The notes: generated from the sequence alone by a model not told the origin. 64,000 nt of DNA from Vandiemenella viatica (GCA_031002005.1 JARYHS010008074.1:275591930-275655929); one strand, 5' to 3'; positions 12,285 to 24,304 are shown, numbered from the stretch's first letter. Made by a program: numbers and translations.

Positions 12285-12990
12285 CTAAACATATCTTTTA
12301 AGATATTTTCCCAAAGTAAGAGAAGACAACTTCATTCCTTTAGCACTTAAAGCGTAGGTTCTTCCCGTAGCTGTAGTTTGATCCATTGTTTGTAAAAAGA
12401 GTATTTCCTCGGTCATCTGATAAATCTCTTGGTCGTAGATAGTAAAAAAGAATGGGCTGGACCTTTTGGGTGCAAAAAAATTATTCACTACATGTCATTG
12501 TATTTTTCTTCAACACATCCTAGCCACCAAGAGTCATCATATGCTACTATCACAAAACCAGTAGCAATATTTTCCATATCTGACAGTGTTATTAAGTTTA
12601 CTGATCTCTCATATTCAAGACTAAAATGATAAGGATTGACAGTAATTTGATTCTGTGTGTAGGGTTTATATGAGTAAAACTTTTGTGTTCTCACAACCGC
12701 TTTTGATTCACTAAACTGAGGAAGTAAGTATTCATTGGTCTCTTCGTAGTCTTCTGTTGCGCAACATTCAAAGTCAATGTTTTTTTTTGTTTTCCATGGC
12801 AAATACATAAAGTGATTTGGGTGTTAAGATTTGTTGGTCATATGGCCTTTGTAAGCTGGCTTTAGCAGCTTAACAGTTCCGCGAAGGCCATCACATGCAC
12901 TCTTCCCACAGGATGTTGCAAAGAACTCGCACTCTGCCTCAACTTCAAAATCAGTTTTATGCAAACACAAATTAAGGAAGTTTTTTTTTT
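12285..12990 (-). pseudogene. transposase-like protein remnant of the long-repeat element
   Basis: Two minus-strand frames are adjacent. The first carries ECEFFATSCGKSACDGLRGT (about 12950-12890) and later VIVAYDDSWWLGCVEEKY (12550 region). The second ends in TTATGRTYALSAKGMKL. I recognise this arrangement (a Gly-rich CDGxxGTVK motif, then a WW-containing segment, then a TGRxY motif) from widespread uncharacterised, transposon-associated invertebrate proteins whose CDGxxGTVK region sits near the end of a DDE-like core. I cannot name the superfamily. Stops at 12830 and 12488 and frame changes show it is broken. The N-terminal half was not seen. Confidence 0.5.
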
Positions 12991-13499
12991 TTTTTAATAT
13001 AATAAAATGTGAATGTCATAACATTTTAACACTAGAGTGCACGCGCGGGCTACATATGTAGCCCAATGTGTAATACTGTCACATACTATTTAAACTTGGC
13101 TCGCTACAAATTAATCGTCCAGTGTATTCCTCAAGTACTATCCCCCGCCAGTAGCGTGCCATCTCCCCCAGCGCGTGGACATCTGCATAAATTGCCCTTG
13201 AAGTTGATGGGCCACACCTGTAGTCCACACCAGCAGTGGAGAAAGTTAATTATTTAATATACAAGTGACATAATTGAGGTAAATATGATGAATTTTCTGT
13301 AGCAATACTATAAAAAGTAATGTCAATAACTCTTTTTTATGTGTGTTTGTGGATTTTTTCTGTAACTTTGTTATGTTTTGGTCATTTTTTTGATGGCTGG
13401 TAATGTGAACGATGCTCAAATACCAAGATCGTTGCTGAAGGACGACAAAACGAAATAAGGTAGTTTTGATGTCTACCCTCCATAATAATGACAAAATTA

Positions 13500-13987
13500 A
13501 TGATGAAACTTATGATGCACGAAAAGCTGATATCACATTTTTTATAACCACGCAAAATATGGCGTCGACATTTTAGATAAAATGTTGAAACAATACGACG
13601 TTACTCGGAACAATCGTCGATGGCCTTTCACACTGTTTCACAATTTTGTAAACGTGGTGACTATAAACGGTCTTGTAATAAATCAGATGAAAAACAATGA
13701 AATGAAAGTGATCCGTCGTCAATACCTTCAAGAAGTCGGATTTGATCTTGCAAGACCTTTTATAGAGCGTCGTATGTTCCAGCAAAATATTCTATAAGGT
13801 ATAAAACTGAAAGGCAGATTACTTCTAGGAACCGCAACATGATATGCCTATTCGGGGAGGAGTTGGTCGATGTTCTTTTTGCAGCAGGGCTCGGGACCGC
13901 AAAACCCGCAAGCAACGCACCAAATTTATGAGACGCATTTGTAGCAAACATCAGGCAGTCGTCTGTCCTGAATGTATGCCAGCACAA
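13500..13987 (+). pseudogene. piggyBac transposase C-terminal portion
   Basis: The reading is VDILDKMLKQYDVTRNNRRW (about 13563-13622) followed by PFTLFHNFVNVVTINGLVI. This is the conserved end of the piggyBac catalytic domain, normally written DxMDxMxxxYxxxRxxxRWP. Another frame (about 13863-13987) encodes the Cys-rich C-terminal domain: CSFCSRARDRKTRKQRTKF, then RRICSKHQAVVCPECMPAQ and a stop, with spaced Cys/His residues that would bind zinc and contact the ends. A frameshift separates the two near 13797. The N-terminal half and the first catalytic aspartates are missing, so it is non-functional. Confidence 0.88.
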
Positions 13988-14324
13988 TGATTTATTATGA
14001 ATAACTTTGATAATTGGTTCAATTACTTAACTGGAAACCAATTTTATAATAAATACTAGCATTTGCCCGCTGCTTCACGCGCGCGTGCCTTGGCAGGTAT
14101 TTACCGATTTTATTCTCTTATCAGACATTAACGTGGAAAGGCATGAACTGTTAATGTATTCTGAATAGTTTCGTTTAATACGTTAGGTTCGGTTTTCATA
14201 CTGATGTCAGAGAGTTGTTTTATTCATATTTTAACGTGATGCAATTGATTCAATAGTAGAAAAGGTTCCTGAAAAATTAACAGTAGTAATTCGTGGTTGT
14301 AATTATTGTGCGAAGTATAAACAT

Positions 14325-14624
14325 TTATTGTTTAGAAAGGCTTTCACGGTTCAAACGACATTCTTTCTTCTGTGCGCTTTCAGAAGCTATGGATTTAGCG
14401 TATAGAACCCGGTTATAGGTCAATCGCTTTTCTCGGTGCAGGTTACTTTCATTTGCTCTAGCTATTTCATCTCGTTCTCTTTGACGTTGCAGACGATGTT
14501 GTCGGTCTATTTCACTCTCATTTAGCCGATTTCGGCGACATCTTTTAGCTGCAGAAGTTGACCCCGACAGATTAGATCTCTTTCGCAAGGGCATATCATA
14601 AACTTTTATACTTACCCAACTCAC
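14325..14624 (-). pseudogene. Helitron protein N-terminal fragment
   Basis: A 99-codon frame is rich in Arg, Asn, Glu and Ser with repeated motifs (RQHRLQRQRERDEIARANES, then LHREKRLTYNR). I recognise this style from the low-complexity N-terminus of animal Helitron Rep-helicase proteins, whose short repeats read like RxxRLxxNR. Only this piece is present, with no HUH Rep or Pif1-like helicase motifs. It lies near the 3' end of the Helitron on the same strand, so it is probably a leftover of internal deletion. The alternative, a captured host coiled-coil exon, is less likely. Confidence 0.6.
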
Positions 14625-15123
14625 AGCACTAACAATTAAAACGTTTTCACAGCAGCAATTATCACTATGCGTGAACTTTGGCTGCGAGTATATAGATGAG
14701 CATAAACTTGGTTACAATATAGAATATCTGTGGTAGTAATAAATAATATTATTTCTGAAAGCAATATTTAACTCAGCTAAAACATAATATTTTTAAATGC
14801 TGATATGGAGGATTCCACGTTAACTGTGGTACCGAAAATTTAAATGGATATATAACAGTTGTAACGTTAAGAAAGCTAATATTATATCATTATGTGTAAT
14901 TTTTTTTGGCGATTTTATGTGTAAACTTTGCCTGGGATTATATAGCTAGGTATAAGCTTTGTTAAGGATGTATCTGTGGATATAATGAAAAATATTGTTT
15001 CCATGATACTTAACTAAAAAAAGTTTATTTTTAAATGTGGATACCGAGGATTGCAACATAACCGCGGTGCCATAAATTTATGTAAATACAGCAGTAATCT
15101 ACGACTTAGTCCTCTTGGAAGTG

Positions 15124-16600
15124 TGCTGAAATATAAAAATTCGTTACGAATAATCACAGCATCTCAATTTTTCTGATTTATTTATTTTTTGTTGTTTGGA
15201 TATTGGTTTTATTTTATGTTGATACGCCATCAATTATTCCTGCTTTAAAATAGAAATTTACGTGAATTGGAGCTACTCTTGATTTCAAATCGTCGTATCA
15301 TTATTTCAGTCAGATATAATTAATCCAAAAATGTCGAGATGTGATCATGGTACAGTTTATGTAGTAACGCAGTGGCGTAGCTAGGTCAACAAGGGCCCCG
15401 GTGCAAAAAATTTATTTTGGGCCCTCAGGCAAGACGGGCGACCTTTGTTTTGCCTTGTGTGCTGGTAGGGGCCCCCTGAACTGAGGATGGGGGCCCTTGA
15501 ATTGTTCTTTAGGGGCCCCTGAGCACTGGTTGGGGTCCCCCCCCCCCTGAGCAGCGAGGGCCCTTAGTGAGGGGCTCCTGTGTTCTCAGGGGCCCCTTAG
15601 ACGACGGTAGAGCTAAAAAAAAAGTCACCAGTTTGCCGTGAAGGCTCCTGGGGCCTCTAAACTGCGCTTGAGGGCCCCTAGAGGTGCGCTTAGGGCCCCT
15701 TGAGGTATGCTTGGGGGCCCCCTGAGCGTGAGGGCCCCGGTGCACTGCACCGCCTAGCCCCATAGTGGCTACGCCCCTGTAGTAACGTGCATGTAACTGA
15801 AACAATTATTTCTGAGTGGCAACATTATCACAAGTTGTGAATCGCTTGAAATGCAACCTGACAGCTGATATGATGCTTTGTTATAGGCCTAAGAGACGAT
15901 GCCTGCAGCTTTATAATCTACGCGGTGTAGCATTAGGATATGAAACATTTTTAATTTAAGTTTCTTTCAATATAGCCGTATTTTATATGTAATTATTTCA
16001 GTTGCATGAAAGTACCTGGCGAAACAACAGCCTGGACCAGATGACAATTGACTCATTTTGTTTAGCATCAGGCATAACGGGTTTAGTTTTAAAATTTACG
16101 CGGTGTAGAATAGAATTTTAGGATGCCTAGTTATATTTGAAATAAAAATTCGTTACCAATAATCACAGCATCTCAATTTTTTCTGATTTATTTATTTTTT
16201 GCTGTTTGGATATTGGTTTTTATTTTATGTTGATACACCATCAATTATTCCCACTTTAAAATAGAAATTTACGTGAATTGGAGTTAATCTTGGTTTCAAA
16301 TCGTCGTATCATTATTTCAGTCAGATATAATTAATTCAAAAATGTCAAAATGGATCACGGTACAGTATATGTACTAATGTGCATGTAACTCAAGCAATTA
16401 TTTCTGAGTGGCAAAATTATCGCAAGTTGTAAATCAATTGAAATACAACCTGGACAGTGATATGCTTTGTTATAGGCCAAAGGGACGATGCTTTTAGCTT
16501 TATAATTTACGCGGTGTAGCATTAGGATATGATTTTTTTTTATTTGAGTTTCTTTCAATATATCCTTTTTTTCTATTTAATTATTTGAGTCGCATGTACC
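15124..16600. repeat. internal direct repeats of the Helitron
   Basis: A unit starting ATAAAAATTCGTTACGAATA at about 15128 recurs at about 16142 with small differences. The first copy is interrupted by the MITE at 15370-15779. The second copy gives the uninterrupted sequence at the same point and so acts as an internal empty site. Confidence 0.85.
15370..15779. mobile_element. hAT-type MITE, 410 bp, with perfect duplication
   Basis: The termini are CAGTGGCGTAGCTAGG and, inward from the right, CAGGGGCGTAGCCACT, flanked by a perfect 8-bp duplication TAGTAACG (15362-15369 and 15780-15787). The body is GC-rich with many GGGGCCCC blocks. The single open frame across it (minus strand) is a by-product of these blocks. 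Confidence 0.93.
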
Positions 16601-17594
16601 TGAATTTTCGGATGCCTAGTTATATTTGCACGTTATAGCCACGAGACATATTAATCGAATAAAGTACTTCCAAATATGTGCAATTCCGCACAAGCCATTA
16701 TGAAAGAAGTATGTTTTATTACTTGCTGATATTTATAATAGCTGTTTTTCAGACATCGCTCTTCGAGAAAAAACTGAATTTCGTATTAAGTATTGGCTTA
16801 TTGTGGCTGTATTGTACAGCGTTCACGTAGCAATTTTGTTCCAGAGACAAACTGTATAACAGTCTACCAGAGACAATACATGTCTTCAATATCAGTAATA
16901 TAACTTTTTCGTAATTCAACAGACCTGTTACGATTCAAGTAAATGCTGATTATACTTAATTCACGTACTCTTTTTATTTTGAAGTACTGCGGTCCAGAAA
17001 AATGAATCGCAGAAGTAAAAAAAAAGGAAATCCTAAATTTTGTCAGGTCTCTTTATGAAAGGAGTGACCGTCTGAATGTGTATTAATTATCTGTGGTCTA
17101 CAGTTTCACATTTCTGAAGTTTTTTTACTGACTTGCTTCTTCCCATGGTACATATTAGTCGTTAGCTACTTCTGCAGATGTTGATAAGCAACATTAGCTT
17201 TAAAAATTTGGAAACACCATGCAAATTGATGCGGTAGTTTTTGCGTTATTAGAGATCAAGCCTCACTACAAACGCAGCTTGCTTACAGATTTATAATAGT
17301 ATAGATTACGTTCCAAAATAAAAATAAGCCTAAAAGATCTCAAACCTTCCAAAAATAGTTGATTTTAAACAAGTTTATGTTGCAAATTATATCTAAGAAA
17401 CAAAATTTTGTTAATTGTATGAGCCATTATGATAAAAATAAAGATGTTTAGTAATTATTTACTCTGTTTTATATATTTTTTGTCTGATTCCGAAAATTAA
17501 CTACCCCATAAATGGGCTACGCCTGTAGCCCGAGCATGCGCTCAAGGAGTATTTAAGGGCGCGTGCACTCTAGTGTTAAGATTCTTAAGTTGTT

Positions 17595-18145
17595 ATTTTT
17601 TTTATACTATACATTCTGGCATTAAAATATCATTTAATGAATTAACAAACAATAAGATGGTAATGTTACATTAAAAGGCTAACTTAATAATTTAAGTTTG
17701 TTAGAATTATGTAGGCCTACATTAGTATTCATAACCTAGAAATACTCTGCTTTTCACCTCACTAGCGTGTATTGTGGCAGTAAAATATTTGTTTATACAA
17801 GAACCCATTGAGATCCCATCTTGAAATTTTGCATGCATGTAGTCAGACTGGACAACACACATAATTCTTATAAAAAAAACCCCGAGGGTATGTATTTTAG
17901 AAATTAAAAAAAAAAAAATTGGGAATTTTTTAAAGTTTAGGTAGCATAGTCATGTAACATCAAATTGAAGGGAATTTTTTGAGGAACGAGTTTGAACTTT
18001 CTAGGTTGTACAGTTTTTGAGCTACAGCATTTTAAAACAATCATAAATCTATCAAAAAGTCATTTTTGGATTTTTAAACCCTTGAAACTCAAAAAACAAA
18101 AGTCAGAAAAATTTGAAATTTAAACTGGTGTTAGTGGGTACATAA
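17595..18145 (-). repeat. long inverted repeat, right arm
   Basis: Reverse complement of the left arm over about 550 bp, with scattered substitutions and A/T-run length differences. The inner end abuts the piggyBac right terminus at 17575-17579. Confidence 0.9.
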
Positions 18146-18149
18146 ACTG

Positions 18150-19300
18150 AAAAAAAATAAAAAAATGGAAAGGCCCAATGTGGAACTTACTATACTAGAC
18201 TTTTGGTCCCTGCCAAGAACTTTCATGCTAAAGTAAGACCAGGCTCTGGTATGGTCTATCCTTACCTTGTTACGAGCTGATCTGGCATCTGTGGCCTTGT
18301 GCTTTGATTTCAACAGAACTGGAATCCATAAGAATAGAATCGCCTACAGGATGTAACAATCTGCTGGGCAAGTTTCCAGTTGTTTGTATTCAGTTAATGA
18401 AATCATACAAATTGATTTACTTGCAGCTATGACTTATACTCTGTTGACGTAACTCTAGTATGTAAAACAGTTATCTGTTTGTAATGCAGCTGGATGGTGC
18501 AAAACCCACAAAGACTTCATAACAATGGCATGACAGGAAAATCTCTACTTACAGATCAGTGATCTGTTTAATCCAATGCAGACAAGTTGCCAAGAAATGT
18601 GGAGCTCAAGCATCACATCTCGAAGTTGAATACAACTGGGCTTTGGTAGGTGCTCCACTAGTTTTCTCTCAATAAAAAGGCACTGTCCTCAATATCAAAA
18701 CAAACAAGCCCATTAGCCTTGATGAGTATATGGAGTTGGGTAACAGGATGTGCTTGCCCGTTTCAACTTGGGTTTTGTGCGTTCACCAGACATGTGGCTA
18801 GCTTCTGTCAGGAACTTCCAAGTGAGAGGTATGCATGGGCAAACTAACAAAGTAATTGATGTCTAAAAAGTGTAAATTCATGCCAAAAGGCTTTCACAAA
18901 TCTCAAACTTTTGAACCTACAGGGCACCATCTAGCTAGAGGTAACAACTAATAAGAAATTTTGCAATATTAATGGGACAACTTTTTTTCTTGGCACTATT
19001 TCCACAGCTGGGATGGAGCTTAACTTCTAAACAGTTAATTTATATAAAATTATACAAAAGTATTATATCTGAATGACAGCAGCTAGCTTTGTTCCTCCAC
19101 TGATTGAAGTCAATTTATATTAAAAAATCTCAATTTCTACCAATTCTGCATACTTAATGCAGTGTGTTAAATGACTGCTGCGGGACAATTATAAGGATTA
19201 TGGCTAAGCAAATTTGCTTTCATGCAAAAATCTTGTACAGCTATTAACCTGTGAAAAGGTAACATTATTTTGAATATGAAGAACTGCATATAACTAAGTA
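18150..19300. other. unassigned interval
   Basis: No coding frame of note, no RNA gene and no repeat boundary recognised. Confidence 0.4.
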
Positions 19301-19561
19301 CACTGCTGGACACAAATAGGGCACCCAGAAGGGGAGAAAGAAATCAAATTAAACTTAATGGGTCAAGTGTGTTGTGACATTTCAGCAACAACAAAATCGA
19401 GTCAAATTTATAAGAACTAGGCAGTATGAGCCCACATATCAGTATGACTTTGCATCTCCTCTCACCTGGATGTATGCACCAATTTAATTGGAAAAGGCGT
19501 CATAAAGCTGTTGTACCCTCTCTGAGGCCATTTCACAACTGTTGCAGATGATCCTCTATAT

Positions 19562-20246
19562 TAGTCTTGTGTAATTTGTGAACGAACTTGTTCGGAAGAT
19601 CTCTCCCATACACGAACTGTATGAACTAGTTTCTAGAACTCCCACTTCCTAGTTCGTTAGATCCTTCTCTGAACACAGTCTTGCAATACTGTGGCGCCGC
19701 CCTAGCTAGTCATCAATCACCACACTTCTCATTGTTCAGTTAGTGGAGTGTATTATCCATAGTTAGGGGCAAAACTATCAAGTTTTGATGCAACGTGGCA
19801 AATGTTGGTTAATAGTAATAACTAATAATAACCACATTACATTTATAATGTAAAATGACTATCAAAATAATATGTGATTTATACAATGCAATGATGTGAA
19901 GTGATGTTAAGGGTTAATATGCTGTGTCTTAGGTTATTTATTACGATTTCATCATAAAGGAACCATAGTTCCTTGTGGACACATTTAAATGAAGACAGAT
20001 ATATAAAAGAGATCAACTTTAATAACTATTGCAGAAGTCTGAATGGAAATGTAACAAGGAATGTGGAAACAAAACATGGTTTGATCCCATTAATAATTAA
20101 AAGATAGCCACAATTACCATAACAAACAAGAGCACGTGCACTAGCAAAGCACGAGAACAATCCGTCTTTCTGGATTTAGAGTGGAGCTAATCAATTAAAG
20201 GGCGACCTAGTTTGCTTCCAGTTGCGAACTATTATGCACTAGACTA
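19562..20246. mobile_element. hAT-like non-autonomous element, short relative of 59087-61277
   Basis: The ends are TAGTCTTGTG and, inward from the right, TAGTCTAGTG. The flanking 8-bp duplication is CTCTATAT/TTCTATAT (7 of 8; 19554-19561 and 20247-20254). The first 130 bp and several internal stretches (for example the ACGAACT and TCCTTGTGGACACATTT segments) match the 2.2-kb element at 59087-61277. No coding content. Confidence 0.85.
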
Positions 20247-20457
20247 TTCTATATCCTGGATAGTGGCAATAGGGCAGAGTTAACATCCGAGTTGGTCCAA
20301 CATGTTCTATTGGGAACAGATGTGCGGATCTTGATGGCCATTGGAATAATCACACCATTTTAGAGACACGGGCAATGTGTGTGTGTGAGAATTGATCCGT
20401 TGAAAAATAGCACCATGGTACTAAAGCTTGAGAGGTAACATATGAGGACACACAATG

Positions 20458-20682
20458 TTAGTAACATGCTTGGTGCACAATACTGGGAGCCTCCCTCGCG
20501 GTAGTCAGACGTGGTCGACCAGAACCTTGCATACCCTCAGGTTCCCATGCAGTCAAACCTGATAGTAACATCCGAATGTCCCACAAATCTGGATACTGCA
20601 CAGTTTTACTAACAAGCCAAATTGAGACAAATGTTGAGGCCTCTTTCAAATTCTGACACTGTTCACGCCCCTCATATACCAT
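20458..20682 (-). pseudogene. Tc1-like transposase helix-turn-helix fragment
   Basis: The frame contains WDIRMLLSGLTAWEPEG then GSGRPRLTTAREA, followed by further residues. In Tc1-family transposases a second helix-turn-helix ends in W.xEG and is followed by a GRP AT-hook-like segment and LTTxRED. This fragment would have bound the element's inverted repeats. The catalytic domain is mostly lost to decay and the MITE insertion. Confidence 0.65.
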
Positions 20683-20999
20683 ACCAGTCTCGGCAACAAC
20701 ACCAATGCAAGTTCTACCCGACAGAATTTAAACTCTCATCATTTACATATCCGCCAATGTTGTGCGCAAGTACGAAGTTACGACATCTGACCATGTATTC
20801 TGGGTGCAATTTTTTTTTGTTGACAAGTGTATTTGGGCAGGACATGGCAAACAACAGAACTGTGTCAGACTTAATTCATCAAGAATGATGCTCTCCACAT
20901 CTTAGAATCAAATTAACAATTGAAGTTCCTGCATTCAAGGAACCTAGTTGTGGTCGTATTGAGGAAACACTCTACATTCTGCACATCAAATTAATGAAA

Positions 21000-22428
21000 T
21001 TTTCACTTCTGAAAGCTGTATTATACAAACTGAAAGAGATCTAAAGACAAATTGATAAAGCAACATTTATTGTATGCATACATGAAAAAAAATTATTCTA
21101 TATACTTTAATCTTCAATTCCAGACAGTTTCAGTTTTCAAAAAAAAATTAATGTTGCATTAAGCACTCCGAGCTCTTGATGAAGTATATTAAAATCCCAT
21201 TCCTTGTCCAATGCTGACAGGTATAATATGTTGTAAAGGAGTGGCGATTCAGATTGCATCTTATCTCATAGTTGGCAGCGTAGTAACTAGTACCTCGTAG
21301 CTTTACTATTATTTGAGTCACCTTCTGGCACTTCAAGGTAATTTGAGTCAAGAGAAAATTGGGTAAGGAACGTAGACATGATTTCTGAGACTTCAGGAAA
21401 CCATAGAAAATCAAAATTTGATGGTTCGACTAATGATCAAAGCCGTGTGTCCTCCAAATTCCAGGGCAAAATGTTGACACTTTACCAATCATTGAATTGA
21501 CAACAAAAAGTTTTCAGTCACCTTGATTCTACAAACTGATGTAACTAAGTGTTTATTAGATTGACTTATATTTATCTCAGCCAACATTAATCTCATCTAT
21601 GCCTCAACAAAAAATATGTCTCAAAAGGAATCAACCATACGAATATTTCTTGCTATGCATTCACCTTCAAGTTTAATTCTTAACCAATCTTTAACTTTGT
21701 TTTACTTTCCTAATGTGATTTACATTACATAAAAAGAGTCCTTCTAAGAACATATTTCAAAATAAGAAAAGATAGGAAAAAGAAATCTGTCACTACAGAT
21801 GAAGCGAGGAGGGATAGGATGTGCACACATTTACAATATTTCTAAACCTTAACATTAATCATAAACAGAGGGTGACAATGGCAATATCGTATGTGTACAC
21901 ACAGACTCACTATGTGACTGAATCAAAGATGAACCTTGTGGTAAGTTGGCGATTGTAATGGTGAGCAGGAAGTTGACCAATGATAATTGTGGGAAAGTAC
22001 TATCTCTGTATCAATCAAAGTAAAATGAAACAAATTAAAGTATTTTTTTTATAAAGACAAAAAGTATTTTAGATCTGGTAAAAAATGTATAATCATCGGT
22101 TCAGTTATATGGTGAGTCTCAGCGTGTATGCATATGATCCCTTTTCCATATGTCCTCTATTCATGATTAAGATTTAGGATGAAATAATGCAAACAAAGCA
22201 TGGTTGTGATTGTGTGTTTGTCCTGGCTATCCTGCCTTCGTTTGTGGAGAGTGACAGGTTTATTTTCCAAATACTTCCTTATTTCCATTGCCTAGTAGCA
22301 GTTTCATTTTCACTATTACTGAAAGAAACTTTAGTAAGAAAAATAAGCTGTATTTTTGTAACGGTGTCAAAAAGCTCTTTCTCTCTTGCCAACTCAATTG
22401 TAAGGTGAAAAACAGGAAATAAATATAA
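21000..22428. other. unassigned interval downstream of RpL35A
   Basis: Intergenic AT-rich sequence 3' of RpL35A. No gene, RNA or repeat boundary recognised. Confidence 0.45.
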
Positions 22429-22455
22429 AACTATAAACGAAAAGTAAAGTTTATT
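22428..22455 (-). terminator. RpL35A poly(A) signal and cleavage region
   Basis: An AATAAA hexamer on the minus strand (22455-22450) lies 25 bases after the stop codon. Cleavage is expected about 15-25 bases further on, giving a 3' UTR of only about 45-50 bases, as is usual for ribosomal protein genes. Confidence 0.8.
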
Positions 22456-22479
22456 ACATCAGCCACATCTTAAATAAAC

Positions 22480-22503
22480 TCAAATCCGAGATGGATACAG
22501 CAT
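22480..22503 (-). CDS. RpL35A: RpL35A coding exon 3 (MLYPSRI and stop)
   Basis: A 24-base terminal exon preceded by a pyrimidine-rich tract and CAG acceptor (22504-22506). It encodes the invariant last seven residues of eL33 and TGA. It is too short for ORF finders and was identified by completing the protein. Confidence 0.95.
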   Translation of the reverse strand: MLYPSRI

Positions 22504-24272
22504 CTGAAAAAAAGAGAAAAGTTTACAATTACATCTTCTGTTTACAGAAAATCTGGTTATGATCCTAACTTTCAGTTTCATAGAACATTTTTGAAAATTC
22601 ATAAAATTTCTATTGAAATTTTCACAATTTTTCCTCTCCTTTTACACAGCTCATCAGTTTTACTAATGGTCACTGGGTAATTAGCTTCTGCTTTTACAAT
22701 ACCTTACTGTGTTCTAACTACACTGAAATTATGTTTTCTATATTTTGACTGGTAAAACTAATATTTATGGTGCTGAACAAAACTTTTTTTCTAAGTTGAA
22801 GAAGTTTTAGGTCTGCCAAACAAGTGCAAGCAGATCATATCCTTAACAAGGATTTACTTTTCCAAAAGAAAATTAAATCTGTTGTCTTTTGACAGTATAG
22901 AATCAATTATTTTTCAACATGTTGAATGAACCAAGAGTAATGCCAGCAAAATGATGTAACCATAAGGTGAAAATAAGCGTGTTTCCTAAATGCATGAAAA
23001 TGGTACTAGACAAAGTTCAACAAGTTGAAGGAATTCGGCCATGGCCTTTTGAAGGAAGTATCCAAGCATTCAGCTGGAGTGATTTGGGGGAACTATGGAA
23101 AACACAAATCTGGATGCCCAGATGGGGATTCGAACCGGTGTCGTCCTGAATGCGAGGCCAAAGCGAAAGTTGATATTGGAATGTAATTAGGCACAGATAT
23201 ATAAGAGTAACCATTCATCTATTACTTGGAATGCTGATACAGTAAACCAAATTTACTCCAAAAGCTATATATTATATTCCTGCCATCATAGATCCTTTAC
23301 ATCAAAACCTATGAGTTACTTTGATGTGTTTCCACCTTCAACTGGGTAAAATTATAATCTGAAAACCTCTTTAGAGAAAAACAAATGTCAACAAGGCTGC
23401 ATTAAAGTGACAGTTTTGTAAACAGCTTGTGTATGCACTAGGATTTCCCTGCACCTTAACTCACAGTCATGGATGGGTAGATGAATGAGCCATAGTTGTC
23501 GTTTGGCTTCTCAAGTGGCAATTTTAGGAAAGGCTACGATTATGTTAAAATGCAATCCAGCACCATCAAAGGTTTGATTTTCATTTTCCATGCATTTCAA
23601 CACACATATTTCAGAAAACTGAAGGAATAAATAACCAAAGTTATAGATCAACAACAATAACACTCTAAACAGTGGAGTATTTAGCCTTGATAGTGTTCTC
23701 TTTGGTATCTGCCGAATTTAAGACTGGATTATGTACCCTAGATGTAGTGTGTTATCTGGCATCTATTTGTTTAGGTCACAAACAGATTAACATTTACTAC
23801 CCCATCCACCGTACATGCATTCTTAAGACATAACATCCCATCGAAATCAGTTAGCTAGTTTTTGCGAGACACGTTACCAAAAAATCTCAGGAAGCAAGTC
23901 ATTTACAGATTTACATACACGCAGACTCATTTATCTGCTGCTTCAAACAGCAGGAATGATTGGAGCAGATAATCCAGTTTACAATGAAGTAAAAAGACAA
24001 ACAACAATCCTGAAAGCAGGGATAAATTTTCTAGCTTTCTGAGAATTGTTCAATATATGTAGGCAGAAGAAGATGCAATGGGAGATACTTAAACGAATGA
24101 AAAAAAAATAAAAAATAAGAGCTTGTCAAAGTTGCACTACAAATTTACAGAGGTGTACAATTAAATTAATGCATTGTATTTACTTCAGGATTACACATTT
24201 CATAGAAGCATGGAGCGCAAAAAATTTCACCAAAAAGAGGTCAATACAATAACTGGCTGAAACAGTCACAGA

Positions 24273-24304
<32 letters not shown>

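Larger units (their letters stand above)
14056..17305 (-). mobile_element. Helitron, non-autonomous, nested in piggyBac
   Basis: On the minus strand the 5' end is TCTATACTATTATAAATCTG, preceded by A. The 3' end is CTAG followed by T, about 15 bases after a GC-rich palindrome (CACGCGCGCGTG, 14078-14089). TC start, hairpin, CTRR end and insertion between A and T without duplication are the Helitron hallmarks. It carries one coding remnant (14624-14325), internal direct repeats and a later hAT MITE. No Rep or helicase core is visible. Confidence 0.85.
13030..17575 (+). mobile_element. piggyBac-family transposon with TTAA ends
   Basis: The termini are CACTAGAGTGCACGCGC at the left and its exact reverse complement at the right, flanked on both sides by TTAA (13026-13029 and 17576-17579), the piggyBac target. 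Subterminal GGGCTAC/GTAGCCC inverted pairs lie just inside. It holds the 3' end of a piggyBac transposase on the plus strand and is expanded by a Helitron inserted at 14056-17305. Without the Helitron it is about 1.3 kb, so it had already lost the front of its gene. Confidence 0.93.
11400..18145. mobile_element. DNA transposon with about 550-bp terminal inverted repeats, internally invaded
   Basis: The outer ends of 11400-11950 and 17595-18145 are inverted copies of each other. Between them lie a minus-strand transposase-like remnant (12285-12990) and a complete piggyBac element (13030-17575), which accounts for most of the length; without it the element would be about 2.2 kb. The exact outermost bases are unclear: similarity fades beyond 11400 on the left and 18145 on the right. 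The superfamily is not assigned. Confidence 0.75.
19303..21000 (-). mobile_element. Tc1-like DNA transposon remnant, split by a hAT MITE
   Basis: On the minus strand an N-terminal DNA-binding piece (20682-20458) and a C-terminal piece near 19520 (ERVQQLYDAFSN, the usual end of Tc1 transposases) are in the right order, with the MITE 19562-20246 between them. The left boundary is set at CACTGCTGGACACAAATAGG, which resembles a terminus of a Tc1-like family I recall from locusts. The right boundary near 21000 is approximate. Confidence 0.6.

Noticed and set aside
15509..15805. 98-codon Gly/Pro/Arg-rich frame
   Set aside because: It lies in the GC-rich hAT MITE (15370-15779) and crosses its boundary; MITE artefact.
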